DNA of 64,000 nt from Dothistroma septosporum (taxonomy: Eukaryota; Ascomycota; Dothideomycetes; Mycosphaerellales; Mycosphaerellaceae), in assembly GCA_002236755.2 (NCBI GenBank), contig NBZP02000006.1, positions 561,326 through 625,325 of the forward strand. The letters run 5' to 3'. The notes under the pieces are model-generated. The model ran no database searches and was not told the DNA's origin. It saw only the letters and a program-made list of their open reading frames with translations. Each line of letters begins with the position of its first letter. Positions within the stretch are counted from its first letter, which is position 1. Below are positions 1 through 9,840 of this stretch, piece by piece. Both the position numbers and the translations under genes were made by a program.

Positions 1-1681
1 TCTCCCCTTCGTCCTTGATCAACATACACAGCAGCAAGCAACCCGCTAACACCCCTGTAAATGTATACCACACCATCATAATGCCCCTCGCATTCGCCGC
101 TCTCACCAGCACCTCCTCCGCCTCCGTCAACCTCTTGTAAAAACTATGATCCGCCACTGCCGAGTTCGCCACCCAGTCCAAATCCGCCGGTAAGTGCTGC
201 TGCATCACCGTCCTCATAATCATCGAACTCATCGCCGTTCCAATGGCTCCACCAAGGAACCGCAGAACATTCCGTGTCCCGAGCGCAACAGCTCCGTCGT
301 CTTTCGCGACTTGCTTCGTAATTGCCAGGACGGAGTTTTGAAAGACGGATCCGGTTCCCAAGCCCACGAGCACGGCGAAGATGTAGAAATGTTTCGAGCT
401 TTTGTCCGCGCAGTCCCAGCCCAGCAATGCCATGGCGATAGTCCAGCACGCGAAGCCGAAGCCCATGACGATGGAGTAGGATTTCTTTTTCCGCTCTTGG
501 CGGTATTTGATCACTCTCGCGGAAGCTGTGGACCAGACTGCGTGCGTGACGAAGTAGGGGACCAGACATTTTACGCCGTCGAGGGCGGATTCTTGCCGCA
601 CGACTTGAGCGAGAACGGGGGCGAAGTAGATGAAGGAGTAGTATGCTGCACCGAATAGGATATTCTGGAAGTATATCGCTGCCACGGTGCGGTTCTTGAA
701 GAGACGGAAGGGCGCGATGGGGCGGGAGCGGCGGTAGTATGGCCTTCTTAGGCGGGAGCGAGGGGCGAGAGCGGAGTCGGGTGACTCTTTGCGGAGACCC
801 AGGAGGAAAAACAGGACTTTCATTGAGGCGGCTGTGATGGAGAGGGCGACGAGGACGCCGGTGGAGAACTTGCGCCATTTGGAGAGGAGCAGCAGGCCGG
901 GAACGAGCCAGCCGACACCGGTGAAGATCCCTAGATAGTCGATTCGTCGGACTTCTTTCCGGATCTCGAATTCAGAGGGCATGGATCTGTTGGGTGGGAC
1001 GAATTTGTAGGTTGCCACGAGACCGAGGGTGGAGAGGCCACATTCCATGAAGTACAGATATCGCCAGTGGGGGAGGAGAGCTCCGGCGAGGGAGCCAATT
1101 ATGCTACCCAGTGCGACGGAGGTGCCTTGGACGCCTTGGAGGTTCAGACGTTGTTCTTGGGTGCAGAAATCGTTCTGCGAGATATTGACCAGATTTGAGA
1201 TGCTGCCCGTTGCCATGCCGCAGATTGCTCGGAAGATGACGAGCATTTCGGGATATTCGACCCATGAGCTGCCGGCACATCCCAAGGCACCGAAAAAGAG
1301 TAGCGTCAGCGCGGAGAGGAGCATCTTCCGCCGGGTGAAGACGTCGCTCAAATAGCCCAGGACACATTGTCCGACGGTGGCACCGATCAAAGCGCTGGTG
1401 GTGTTCCAGTCGACGGCGTCTTTGCCCTTGTAGCGATCTGATATAGCGGATTGGATCACGCCGATTCCTAGGATGTCGACGAAGGCGACTCCGTTCACGA
1501 AGTTGAGAGCGATGACGGCAGCGATCAAGTGTCCACCCGTGAGTTTTGTATTGCCTGCTGGACTTTTGGCTGGTGCTGCGAGTGATTTCAGCCGCGCCCA
1601 CCATTTTGATGGATTCCGATCCGATTCCGAATTGCTGACAGTCATGGACGATGTCGGTGTCGATATCATAGTAGACGACAT
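1..1681 (-). CDS. MFS transporter, DHA2-like (C-terminus cut by window edge)
   Basis: An uninterrupted minus-strand frame runs from an ATG at 1681 to the first base of the window, giving about 560 residues without a stop. Only the last residues are missing. A hydrophilic N-terminus of about 45 residues is followed by many hydrophobic segments. The loop after TM2 reads GYLSDVFTRRKM, the MFS signature G-x-x-x-D-x-x-x-R-R. The length and spacing fit the 14-TM drug:H+ antiporter (DHA2) group, which exports drugs or small metabolites across the plasma membrane. The substrate cannot be told. Its head faces the broken epimerase gene across a 1.4 kb gap. Family identity is confident; the DHA2 subgroup is an inference. 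Confidence 0.85.
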   Translation of the reverse strand, partial: MSSTMISTPTSSMTVSNSESDRNPSKWWARLKSLAAPAKSPAGNTKLTGGHLIAAVIALNFVNGVAFVDILGIGVIQSAISDRYKGKDAVDWNTTSALIGATVGQCVLGYLSDVFTRRKMLLSALTLLFFGALGCAGSSWVEYPEMLVIFRAICGMATGSISNLVNISQNDFCTQEQRLNLQGVQGTSVALGSIIGSLAGALLPHWRYLYFMECGLSTLGLVATYKFVPPNRSMPSEFEIRKEVRRIDYLGIFTGVGWLVPGLLLLSKWRKFSTGVLVALSITAASMKVLFFLLGLRKESPDSALAPRSRLRRPYYRRSRPIAPFRLFKNRTVAAIYFQNILFGAAYYSFIYFAPVLAQVVRQESALDGVKCLVPYFVTHAVWSTASARVIKYRQERKKKSYSIVMGFGFACWTIAMALLGWDCADKSSKHFYIFAVLVGLGTGSVFQNSVLAITKQVAKDDGAVALGTRNVLRFLGGAIGTAMSSMIMRTVMQQHLPADLDWVANSAVADHSFYKRLTEAEEVLVRAANARGIMMVWYTFTGVLAGCLLLCMLIKDEGE

Positions 1682-3058
1682 GTCTTGATGGTGATGCACC
1701 ATCTACCAGCTACCAGTATCGTGTTACTGACAACAGCCCCAGATGTCCTCAAAATGTCCTCAGAACGTTGGGGAGCCGTATGTGTAGTTGCTGTAGAACT
1801 GTGCAAATCGATGCAAGTCCAAAGAAGGAGCTCCCCGTGGGTAAAGTGCGAGGGCCTCGCTCACCAAGAGGAGGCAGTGCTAAGCCGTGTCACAGTACTG
1901 ACGGGACGAGAAGCTCACAAAGCGTCGTGGACGACAGGTACCGCAAGTCAATGAAGAGCAAGTGTTGCGCGGCTGCCAAGGGGCATAACAAGGTTGTGCC
2001 TGCGCGAAATCCGTGTCTGCGAGCTCGTGAACTTTAGCACACCGTACGATTCAAAAATACTACCTTGCGCAACAGCCGCCGGCTGTAGCTTCACTGAGCT
2101 CGAGGAGCTTGTCATTCAGCACAGATGATGTTCATTGGTCTGAGCGTTTCAGGCTGAGGATTGCGGCGACGTGGACGCTGATGCGTCGGCATGGTGGCCT
2201 GGCATGGATTGTGACTTAGCGGTCGCATTATGGCTGACATTCGCATCTAAACAGCATGAGTGGCATCATGTTGGGCTCGATAAGCTGGAGGCGACGTGAT
2301 CATCGATAGGTCAGCATGGTGGCCTGTCACGGTCTGTGTTGCTCAGCGAATGCATATGGCTTACTTTCGTGTCCAAATAGCATAAGCAACATTATGTCCA
2401 GCTCGATTAGCTTAACAAGGCGATGGAGATTCTGATAGGGTAGCATGGTGGCCTGCCAGGTTCTGAATCAGCGGTGGCATATAGCTTACTTTTTTTATTT
2501 GATTAGCATGAGTGGTGGCATCATATCGGGCTTAATGAGCCTAAGGCGACGTGGGTACTGATAGTAGATCATCGCATGTTGCGATCTGCCTTAGAAGCTC
2601 TCCTGTGAAATGGCCGATTTGCCATCTCTTGTCGATCCGTTGCTTTATGCGACCTGAGGCACACGTCAGTCGAGACTGGTCCGGTCGGTATAGAAGCGGT
2701 ATATGATCGTCCGATCTATGGATGGATAGGCTATGGTGAGACTCAGGCACCGCGTAAGCCGCAATTTTATGGCCCTGCCATCGATGCGCGGATGCTCTCG
2801 CGGTCAATTGGTGTGGTTAAGTTCGATTTCGCCTCCGTCGCATCGACTCCAGTGGCAGTATCAACCGGTGGCTTGAATTTGAGCTCGCTTAGCGGTTGTG
2901 TGCAAAGGATTGTCTTCAAGGACCGCGCTAGATCGTCATATCGTGCTTTGTGCAGGCCTGCTTAGAAGTGCAAGAAGTTCCGCCAGAGATCAAAGTAAAA
3001 GACGCGATACGACGTGTGTAAGCTTTCTAGGCGATCACTTAACTTCGACACACTCAAC
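1682..3058. other. Intergenic region between divergent MFS and epimerase genes
   Basis: Apart from the tandem repeat at 2163-2570 no supported gene or RNA is seen. Short open frames here lack codon structure or recognisable motifs. It should hold both promoters, but no binding site could be assigned. Confidence 0.5.
2163..2570. repeat. Degenerate tandem repeat, about 3.2 copies of a 125-129 bp unit
   Basis: Three consecutive units begin near 2163, 2290 and 2418, each with a gcgacgtg-like start. Each carries gcatggtggcctg (at 2189, 2314 and 2443), then a ...catatggctt-like stretch and a gcatgagtggcatcat-like stretch. A partial fourth unit starts near 2546. The copies are clearly diverged, so this is an old minisatellite. 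No reading frame crosses it. Confidence 0.75.
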
Positions 3059-4448
3059 ATGGCTCCAAAGATTTTAATGTGAGCATGGTCTGCGTTCGCT
3101 GACGCGTGATATCGGCTGATTCTCTGTGCAGTACTGGCGGTACAGGGTACATCGGAGGGTAAGAGCGATAACGAAGAACGACTGATGGACAGAATCGCAC
3201 TTACAGTGGCCCGTCTACAGCACCGTTCTCGACACCCTCGTCAAGCAGCATCCAGAGTACGAAATTACAGCACTGCTGCGAAACCTACCTAGCAATTTCA
3301 CCGCTCTTTACCCAAATGTCAAAGTGGTTCGTGGAGACTATGATAGCTGGGATGCGATCAGCGATGCTGCATCGAAGGCTGATGTTGTCGTTCGTAAGTT
3401 GTTCTCCAATGGTAACAGACTTGGAAGGTCCCGTGATCCTGCTTCTGGCAGCGCTTCTCAATGTCTTAGCTCGGAGGTGGCAGTATCGTTGGCCTGAGAC
3501 GACTCGCAGATCGATTGATTGCTTCGATGTTCCGTGACTGGCCGAGCAGTTCAACAGATAACGATAATTCCGACCACGAACCCAGCATCAAAGCCATCGT
3601 TGCCGGTTTACTCAAGCGTGAGAGAGAGCCTCATTCCTGATCCACCTTGGTGGTAGTGGCATAGTCGCAGACTGGAAAGATGCCGTCTACCACGGAAAGC
3701 TGAATCCGAAGACCTGGTCCGACATCGAGGACATCAACGAGATCACCAATCGTGACGATGGCGAGCTTCATCGCAATGTCGACAAGATCATTCAAGATGC
3801 GGCCAGGAATCATGGCGGCAAACTCAAGACTGCCATCGTGTGTCCACCTGATATATATGGACCTGGTCGCGGGCCTGGCAATACCGCCAGTGTATTCTTG
3901 AGCGCATTCTTTGATGAAATTGTCGGAACCATTGGTGCCCCATTCTATGGAGGAGAGGGCACCAACACTAGGTCATGGGTACACATCGAAGACCTTGTGC
4001 AACTTTATTCTAGGCTTATCGAGGCGGCTGTAGCTGGCGTGGTGAAGCGACCTGGGGAGTTGAGGTATGTTGCCGGATCGGAAGATGGAGATTCTGCAAT
4101 TTTGCTCACCATTCTGTATAGGGCTATTACTTCGCCGCGTCCCAAGAGCATTCCCAGAGAGGAATGGCTGAGAAGACCGCCGCGGTCATTAAGAAGCATG
4201 AGCTTTGGCCGCTGACGGAGATCGTACAGGTATCTCTGGAAGTCCTTGACGGAAGTATGCAAGGCTGGGGCATCCCGCACATTGGGACGTATATGTTCGC
4301 GGCCAATTCAAGGCCTCGAGCTGATCGAGCGGCGAAGGAGCTTGGGTATGTCCCGAGTGCGCCAAGTCTGTTGGACGTGATCGAGCACGATCTACTTGTT
4401 GCTGCTCAAAAGAAGCAGAGAACTTTCGCCGGAGTGCAGATAAAGTAG
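3059..4448 (+). pseudogene. NAD(P)-dependent epimerase/dehydratase-like gene with two -1 frameshifts
   Basis: Exons inferred at 3059-3078, 3132-3158, 3221-3393, 3558-4064 and 4122-4448 have canonical GT-AG junctions. The N-terminus has the Rossmann motif TGGTGYIGG. Later segments show the short-chain epimerase pattern: FLIHLGGSG, CPPDIYGPGRGPGN and SWVHIEDLVQLYSRL. The conserved reading shifts frame near 3630 (cctcattcctg, one T short) and near 4041 (ggcgtggtgaag, one base short). Adding one base at each restores a single frame of about 351 residues, as do the exon phases. Either the gene is dead or the assembly has two indels. A 47-bp intron at 3617 could bypass the first lesion but would delete the conserved FLIHLGGSG segment. 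The substrate is unknown. Confidence 0.65.
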
Positions 4449-4464
4449 GTACACTTTGCCAAGA

Positions 4465-5826
4465 TTAGATAGGATCGTCTGGTGCGTCAACCGCCTCCCG
4501 CGGTGAGAACCTTTCGTTGCTGTCTTGAGCTGGCGCAACAGCTGACCCTGAGTTTGCAACAGCTGGCATCGTCGGTGTCGTCGTGCTCCCATGTGGTTGT
4601 AATGCAGTCGCTGCTGAGTTCGCTGGGACTGGCATTGCTGATGTCGTCGCATCTGATTCTGGTCTCGCGGACATAGTGGCCCCGACGAGTTCCTGCCCTG
4701 CCGGTGTGCTCCCCGGAGCATCACTCGTGCTGTACGCCATGTTCTCCGCAGGTGGCGGCTGTCGTGCCCAACGACCATTGCGGTTTGATGGCGGCGCATC
4801 ATCGCTGAAACCCAGTCGCTGCGCAACAGCGTCTCTTGCTTGCCGGCCAGCGCCGGCTTGATTACCTCGCTCGACGCCCTTTTCTGCGTGGGTCAACTTT
4901 CGTCTACGTTTCCGAGGATGTTGGCCAGTAGCGACAACTTCATCTTCCTTCGCTTTTGCCTTCCTCTGCGCGTCGAGCGCACGACCTGCTTGCTTCAGCG
5001 CTGCCTGCCTCGCAGGATCGATATGGTGATATTGCTTCACACTGTAGATAGGCACTTGGTCGCTCTCGCCCTTCTTGAGCTTTATCTGTGACAGTCTTTC
5101 GAGGAATGATGCCTGTTGAGCTCCAGCTTGATGTTTGACACGAGCTCGATCAATTTGAAGAGGCACTCTTGGCTCTGCCACGCCGCTGGGAAGAGCTGGC
5201 GTCAAGCGCTCGGATGCTTCGTCGGCATCAATCTCACTTCCCGTTTCACCGTCTACGCTCAGCGCATTGTTTGCTGCTGCACCGGGAGTCCGCGAACTGT
5301 GCACATCATTCCGTGGTTGTAATGTGACTGGTATGCCGAGAAGCCTGGTTTGCGAGGTGCCAATGATATCTAACACAGTTCCTACCCGTCGCACCTTGCT
5401 CCTGATCTCGCCAGCTTTCGCAATATGAAACTGGGTGCCAAGATCAGTGCTCCAGGCGCAGTTGTATACATTCTCATCCAGCTTCACCAGTGGCCGCGCT
5501 GTGTGGAGGTCCACTATCTGAAGCTGCCCAGCAGACGGCTCGTCGTATTCATCGGATGAGTCGGCATTTCTTCCATCCGGCGTGTCGACAGCCGCGGAGC
5601 GACGCGCAGAGCCATTGAGTGTAGTCTTGTGATACCCTTGTAAGGAAGTTTCGGCCTGCAGTAATGCATTGGGTACGTGAGTGGTCAAGTCCAGGGTGAA
5701 GTAGAAATCCTCGGTCTCGTTTTCATCATACTCGTACTCCCAGTCGTCCACGTCTGCGGGCACGCTGCTGCCGCGGCCAATACTCGACGCATACACGGAT
5801 GTCTCCCGCGCGATGGGCTGGCCCAT
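4465..5826 (-). CDS. TFIIIC triple-barrel-domain protein (tau55/Sfc7-like subunit of RNA polymerase III factor TFIIIC)
   Basis: A single-exon frame of 453 residues. Residues about 30-170 match the TFIIIC subunit 6 triple-barrel domain: acidic lead-in, EDFYFTLDLTTHVP, then IVDLHTARPLVKLDENVY, CAWSTDLGTQFHIA and TRLLGIPVTLQ. An acidic insert (about 70-95) interrupts the barrel. The C-terminal half is disordered, with a basic nuclear-signal-like RKRRRKLTHAEKG and an A/S/T-rich tail. The known role is in TFIIIC recruitment to tRNA and 5S promoters. It ends 17 bp after the convergent epimerase stop. A longer open frame upstream (to about 6346, another frame) looks partly codon-like, so an extra 5' exon is possible. 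Confidence 0.8.
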   Translation of the reverse strand: MGQPIARETSVYASSIGRGSSVPADVDDWEYEYDENETEDFYFTLDLTTHVPNALLQAETSLQGYHKTTLNGSARRSAAVDTPDGRNADSSDEYDEPSAGQLQIVDLHTARPLVKLDENVYNCAWSTDLGTQFHIAKAGEIRSKVRRVGTVLDIIGTSQTRLLGIPVTLQPRNDVHSSRTPGAAANNALSVDGETGSEIDADEASERLTPALPSGVAEPRVPLQIDRARVKHQAGAQQASFLERLSQIKLKKGESDQVPIYSVKQYHHIDPARQAALKQAGRALDAQRKAKAKEDEVVATGQHPRKRRRKLTHAEKGVERGNQAGAGRQARDAVAQRLGFSDDAPPSNRNGRWARQPPPAENMAYSTSDAPGSTPAGQELVGATMSARPESDATTSAMPVPANSAATALQPHGSTTTPTMPAVANSGSAVAPAQDSNERFSPREAVDAPDDPI

Positions 5827-7277
5827 GATTGTTCGTCGCTTGTTGCTGTGACAGGTCTTGAAGGTCCCGTGACAGAATCTTACGAGCGGAAGAGACGGTA
5901 TCTTGGTCGAAAGTCAATTCGCCATCTACGACAGCTGACTCGGCGGCCTGAGATTCGGCGTCGCGGTCGGGTAGTTCTATCACAGGCGCGCGGTGCTGCT
6001 GCTGCTGGTGCTGCTTCACGCGTTTGAGTGAGTGCGTGTGTGGTATGTGGGCGCTCTGACGGTCAAGTTCTCCCTTGACCACAGGCGCTGGTGGTTGTAG
6101 TGCTTGTGATCGAGGTGTGCAGCAACATGGCTCATGGTCCGGGCAACAAAAAATCGACGATCGATCCACAGATCCGCCAGTCTGACTTATGCAAGGACGG
6201 GTACTCCCGAGGCAAGATCTTGTGTGCACATGTGACCACATCCATCTGTACCGAAGTCGAACCACTTGCTGCCACTGTTGCCCCGAGGTGTCGCTGTGAC
6301 GTGCGCTGTCGTTGGTCGGGCGTCGCTGGCACCGCAATTCACGCACTTCTTAGTTGTGAGCCGGCAGTGCGACCAAAGACCCGCCCTGGAGGATGAGTCT
6401 GGAGGTGCACGTCTGTCTCTATGTTGAATGAGTCCTCAGGTGCACGTCTATCTCTGAGCTGTCCCCAACTTCCTTCTCACCGTGTCTGCGACATGACTGT
6501 CCGACGTGACTACGCCATTTACAGCATTCACGCGCGGATGCGGTCTCGGGTTCAACAGGAACACAAAGGGAACTTCAACCAAGTCCGACGCACGCCTTAG
6601 TGAAAGGTACTGGATAAGCATCGGAATCGAGATCCCGACGCGGCTGCCAGCTCATCCGCAACTCCCGCGGCCTCACATCAGAGTCTCTTATCGATTGACA
6701 GCCAACTTGAACCCTACCAGCAGTACATATAGCGCCTCGAAACCTGCGATTACATCACCAGCACTGCTGCGTGGACGGCCTGAGCACGCCTCGAAGTCTG
6801 CCCTGTGTCTCGCCGCATCCTCGAAACTCCCGTCGCTTCTTGTTGAGGCTGACGACTTGGCTCGTTTCGTCGGTCCTCGTCCGTCCATCCCGCACAAACA
6901 GCCCACCCACTCTCGGCGCTCAGGAACCGCTCCTACCACTACTGCAACCGGTGCATCCAGCCTATCCGGCGTCCGTGACAGCTGCTACTCACACTATCCG
7001 CTGCCGCCGCGCTCTTACCATTCTTACATGTTACCACTTACCAACCCATCGGCGCAATACTTTGCTCCTTGCGCATCCTCATCATCGTCTACACCTCTGC
7101 GTCGTCGGCATCTGCAGCGTTCAGCGACACCCACTACGCAACATTACCCATCACCGACATCGTACTACCATCTACTCCACCTCCGCAATCCGATGATCCG
7201 GTGGCAATAGAGAGCCCTACGCTACCGCCGCATATCTCCGTGACCGTTGGCACTTCGCACTTCGTCGAGCGCCGCTC
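5827..7277. other. Divergent intergenic region, CT-rich toward the Vps62-like gene
   Basis: Long open frames here (for example 6506-7210) are S/T/P/H-rich products of a CT-rich leader and are not credible proteins. The last 700 bases are pyrimidine-rich, as is common for fungal promoters and 5' leaders. The short repeat at 6393-6455 is the only other structure seen. Confidence 0.5.
6393..6455. repeat. Short direct repeat, two 28-bp copies 35 bp apart
   Basis: The copies at 6393-6420 and 6428-6455 share atgagtc, then aggtgcacgtct and tctct with four mismatches. They lie in the region between the TFIIIC and Vps62-like genes and could be a duplicated regulatory site or a chance minisatellite. 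Confidence 0.6.
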
Positions 7278-9110
7278 ATGAAGTTCAGGCGCCCGACCGG
7301 GCGGCAGTTTCTGAAGTACTTCCTCGGTCTCGCCCTCGTGTACATAATCATAACCGGCATTGTCGTCCACCTCACCAAGAACTCCAATCTCAACGAGATA
7401 GCCGAGAACGCGGCGTGGGTCGCGAGCAGCAAGAACTGGCTAGACCGGCAGGCTTGCAGGTGGATCGGAGTGTGCGGGCTGCAACACTACATTTGGAAAG
7501 GCGGATGGACCTGGTCGAAGACGTCGATTGAAGTTCCACCCAACTTTCCCGATCCGAACGACTGGTGGCAATCAGGCAAAGAGGAGCCCGACTCGTGGTC
7601 GAAAGAGGAATTCAGGCGCAGAGAGATACCGCAATACGTGCTGGATCACGCACCCTATGTTCACCTATTTTCTGGCGAAGAGTTCTGGCCGGGCGACGTT
7701 GGAGAGCACTTGATACACACTTCACCTTATTTGAACTACTCCAAAATACTCGATCTCAACGAGGATCGCAATCTAACAAATCTGAACGACTTGAACGGTT
7801 ACGTCGAAGGCCAACATGGCAGGTTCATGTACCTGCAAAGCGACGACAACCCAGAAGAATGGCCCAAGTGGCTCGCCGGGAGGAAGAACATTCCTAGCAC
7901 ACCCGAGCCAATCGATGACAGCGACATCGATCACGAATATCCAAATCTCGACGATCTCAAGGACTTCGATTTGGACTCAGCTAAACAGCAGGCACTAGCA
8001 GACTTTGAGGCGAAGCAAGCCGCGCAAGAAGCTTCGACCAATGCCTATCCCGCTGAACGGAAACCAAGTACAGATGGGCGATGTGGCGGTAGCAGCGGCT
8101 TCACCTGCAAGGGGAGCACCTTTGGGGGATGCTGCTCAATCTATGGATGGTGTGGACAGGGCGACGAGTATTGTGGCGATCCCTGCGACCCAATATCAGG
8201 TGACTGCTATGATCCTTACAACCCGCCTCGTGGACCACACCCGGACCTGCGCCGAGGCCTTGATCTCAACAACGACAAGAACGCGCCGGATCCCGGTGGC
8301 CGGAGTGGCGCGCCGGTCATCTTGGTTGTTGTGCCGAAAGAAGATGGGATCGTCGATGCCTTCTGGTTCTTCTTCTACTCCTTCAACCTGGGCCAGAAAG
8401 TACTGAACATCCGCTTTGGCAACCATGTCGGCGACTGGGAGCATACTTGCGTGCGGTTCAGGAACGGTAAGCCCTACCAAGTTTTCTTGTCGGAGCATGA
8501 CTTTGGTCAGGCATATACCTGGAGCGCACTGGAGAAGTACATTCCAAGCTATGACGGATCTGGCACCATGATTGGCAGCTGGAGCAACGAGACTGCCGCT
8601 CAATACGCCAAGCGACCTGTCATTTATAGTGCGATCGGCTCGCACGCAATGTACGGAACACCTGGCCTGCAGCCGTACATCCTACCCTTTGGACTCCTCC
8701 ACGACGAGACCGATCGTGGCCCACTATGGGATCCAATATTGAACGTGCAGTCCTACACCTATGACTACAAAGAGCAGAAAGTACGAGCCTCGACTCTCAA
8801 CCCCAACTCCCCTACTGGCTGGTTTGACTACGGCGGCCACTGGGGTGATAAATACTACCCACTTTCGGATCCTCGCCAGTACCGCATTGCCGGCCAGTAC
8901 CACTACGTGAATGGACCTACAGGGCCCAAGTTCAAGAATCTAGGCCGCAGAGCAGTCTGCCAAGGTCGAGGCAATTGCGAAGTTCGCAACTGGCTGGGTG
9001 GACACAAAGCAGCATCAGGCGCTCCGCCGGAAGAAGACGTTGAGGACGGTACCCTTCCAGGTGGCAACTCGACTGATGATGGCGAAATGTTTTCTATGTG
9101 GACGCGATAG
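7278..9110 (+). CDS. Vps62-like membrane protein with an inserted CBM18 (hevein-type) chitin-binding domain
   Basis: Single exon, 610 residues. A short basic N-terminus and a hydrophobic stretch at about 13-32 predict a type II signal anchor, placing the rest in the lumen or outside. The C-terminal half (about 340-590) carries the Vps62 (DUF946) pattern: HVGDWEHTCVRF, YSAIGSHAMYG, FDYGGHWGDKYYPL. Between the acidic N-terminal region and the Vps62 domain, residues about 266-310 form a complete eight-cysteine hevein fold with CCSIYGWCGQGDEYCG, the CBM18 signature. Yeast Vps62 acts in vacuolar sorting by unknown means and has no such lectin module. Chitin binding here is inferred from the motif. 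The start is the first ATG of the frame and precedes the anchor directly. Confidence 0.85.
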   Translation: MKFRRPTGRQFLKYFLGLALVYIIITGIVVHLTKNSNLNEIAENAAWVASSKNWLDRQACRWIGVCGLQHYIWKGGWTWSKTSIEVPPNFPDPNDWWQSGKEEPDSWSKEEFRRREIPQYVLDHAPYVHLFSGEEFWPGDVGEHLIHTSPYLNYSKILDLNEDRNLTNLNDLNGYVEGQHGRFMYLQSDDNPEEWPKWLAGRKNIPSTPEPIDDSDIDHEYPNLDDLKDFDLDSAKQQALADFEAKQAAQEASTNAYPAERKPSTDGRCGGSSGFTCKGSTFGGCCSIYGWCGQGDEYCGDPCDPISGDCYDPYNPPRGPHPDLRRGLDLNNDKNAPDPGGRSGAPVILVVVPKEDGIVDAFWFFFYSFNLGQKVLNIRFGNHVGDWEHTCVRFRNGKPYQVFLSEHDFGQAYTWSALEKYIPSYDGSGTMIGSWSNETAAQYAKRPVIYSAIGSHAMYGTPGLQPYILPFGLLHDETDRGPLWDPILNVQSYTYDYKEQKVRASTLNPNSPTGWFDYGGHWGDKYYPLSDPRQYRIAGQYHYVNGPTGPKFKNLGRRAVCQGRGNCEVRNWLGGHKAASGAPPEEDVEDGTLPGGNSTDDGEMFSMWTR

Positions 9111-9840
9111 CGATAGATATGGCGGGATGGACGCCTTTGGATACTGGATGGGACGAATTTTCTTGATTCTCTGATGATACCCTATGCTTTCGTGACGGGC
9201 ATGGCCATGGGATGGACATGGCTATGGCAACGCGATACATTGATACAGAGTGCATATGATAGACGCAGATCAGGGTATACCAACGCTGCCCTTGATAGTG
9301 ATCTCAGTCTCTTGTGTAGAATGTGTGGATGACAATGAACGAATGATAATGGGCACTCCTTTTCTTCTAAGTCTGCATTGCCTTTGACAACGACCGATAG
9401 GTCTTGCCTTACTAGCTGTTCATGTACCTGCCGTGCTATGTTGACAAGCTCTTTACTGAAGGCTTGTTCCGAACACGGGCCGTGGGTGAAGTTTTGCCCA
9501 TGTCTTTTCCTCCCACCCCCATTCTCCATCGTCATGTCAAGCATCAACTGCGACGTTCTCATCAGCTGCCGTTACCTCCCGCTTCTGGACAGTCATGATT
9601 GCCATGGAAGGTCATTTCTATCCGGCTCAGTGCTCGAGCTGTCCTAGCTGAGCTACTGATGCCTCCGCAGTTAGGCGAGAACATCCGGCACGCGAGATGT
9701 GATCAACCAAGTGCGGGACTCTGCATTACACTTCCAGCCTCAGCTTGCAACGCTGCAAGCATGGTCTGGAGCCTTAAGAAAACCGCATACATGCCTAGCT
9801 GAAGCTCGTTCGACCGAAGTGCTCCTGTAGACGATCAGTC
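9111..9840. other. Intergenic region, nothing recognised
   Basis: It contains the 3' flank of the Vps62-like gene and the upstream region of the P450. No gene, tRNA or repeat is supported. Confidence 0.5.

Noticed and set aside
3617..3663. 47-bp intron that would bypass the first epimerase frameshift
   Set aside because: The phase fits, but it would remove the FLIHLGGSG segment that is conserved in this family, so a frameshift is the better reading.
5726..6346. 206-codon minus-strand frame upstream of the TFIIIC gene
   Set aside because: Part looks protein-like, but it overlaps the start of the TFIIIC frame in another phase and no clear splice join was found. Kept only as a possible extra 5' exon.
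6506..7210. 234-codon plus-strand open frame
   Set aside because: The product is S/T/P/H-rich and follows a CT-rich leader before the Vps62-like gene. No motif, and other frames are equally open.
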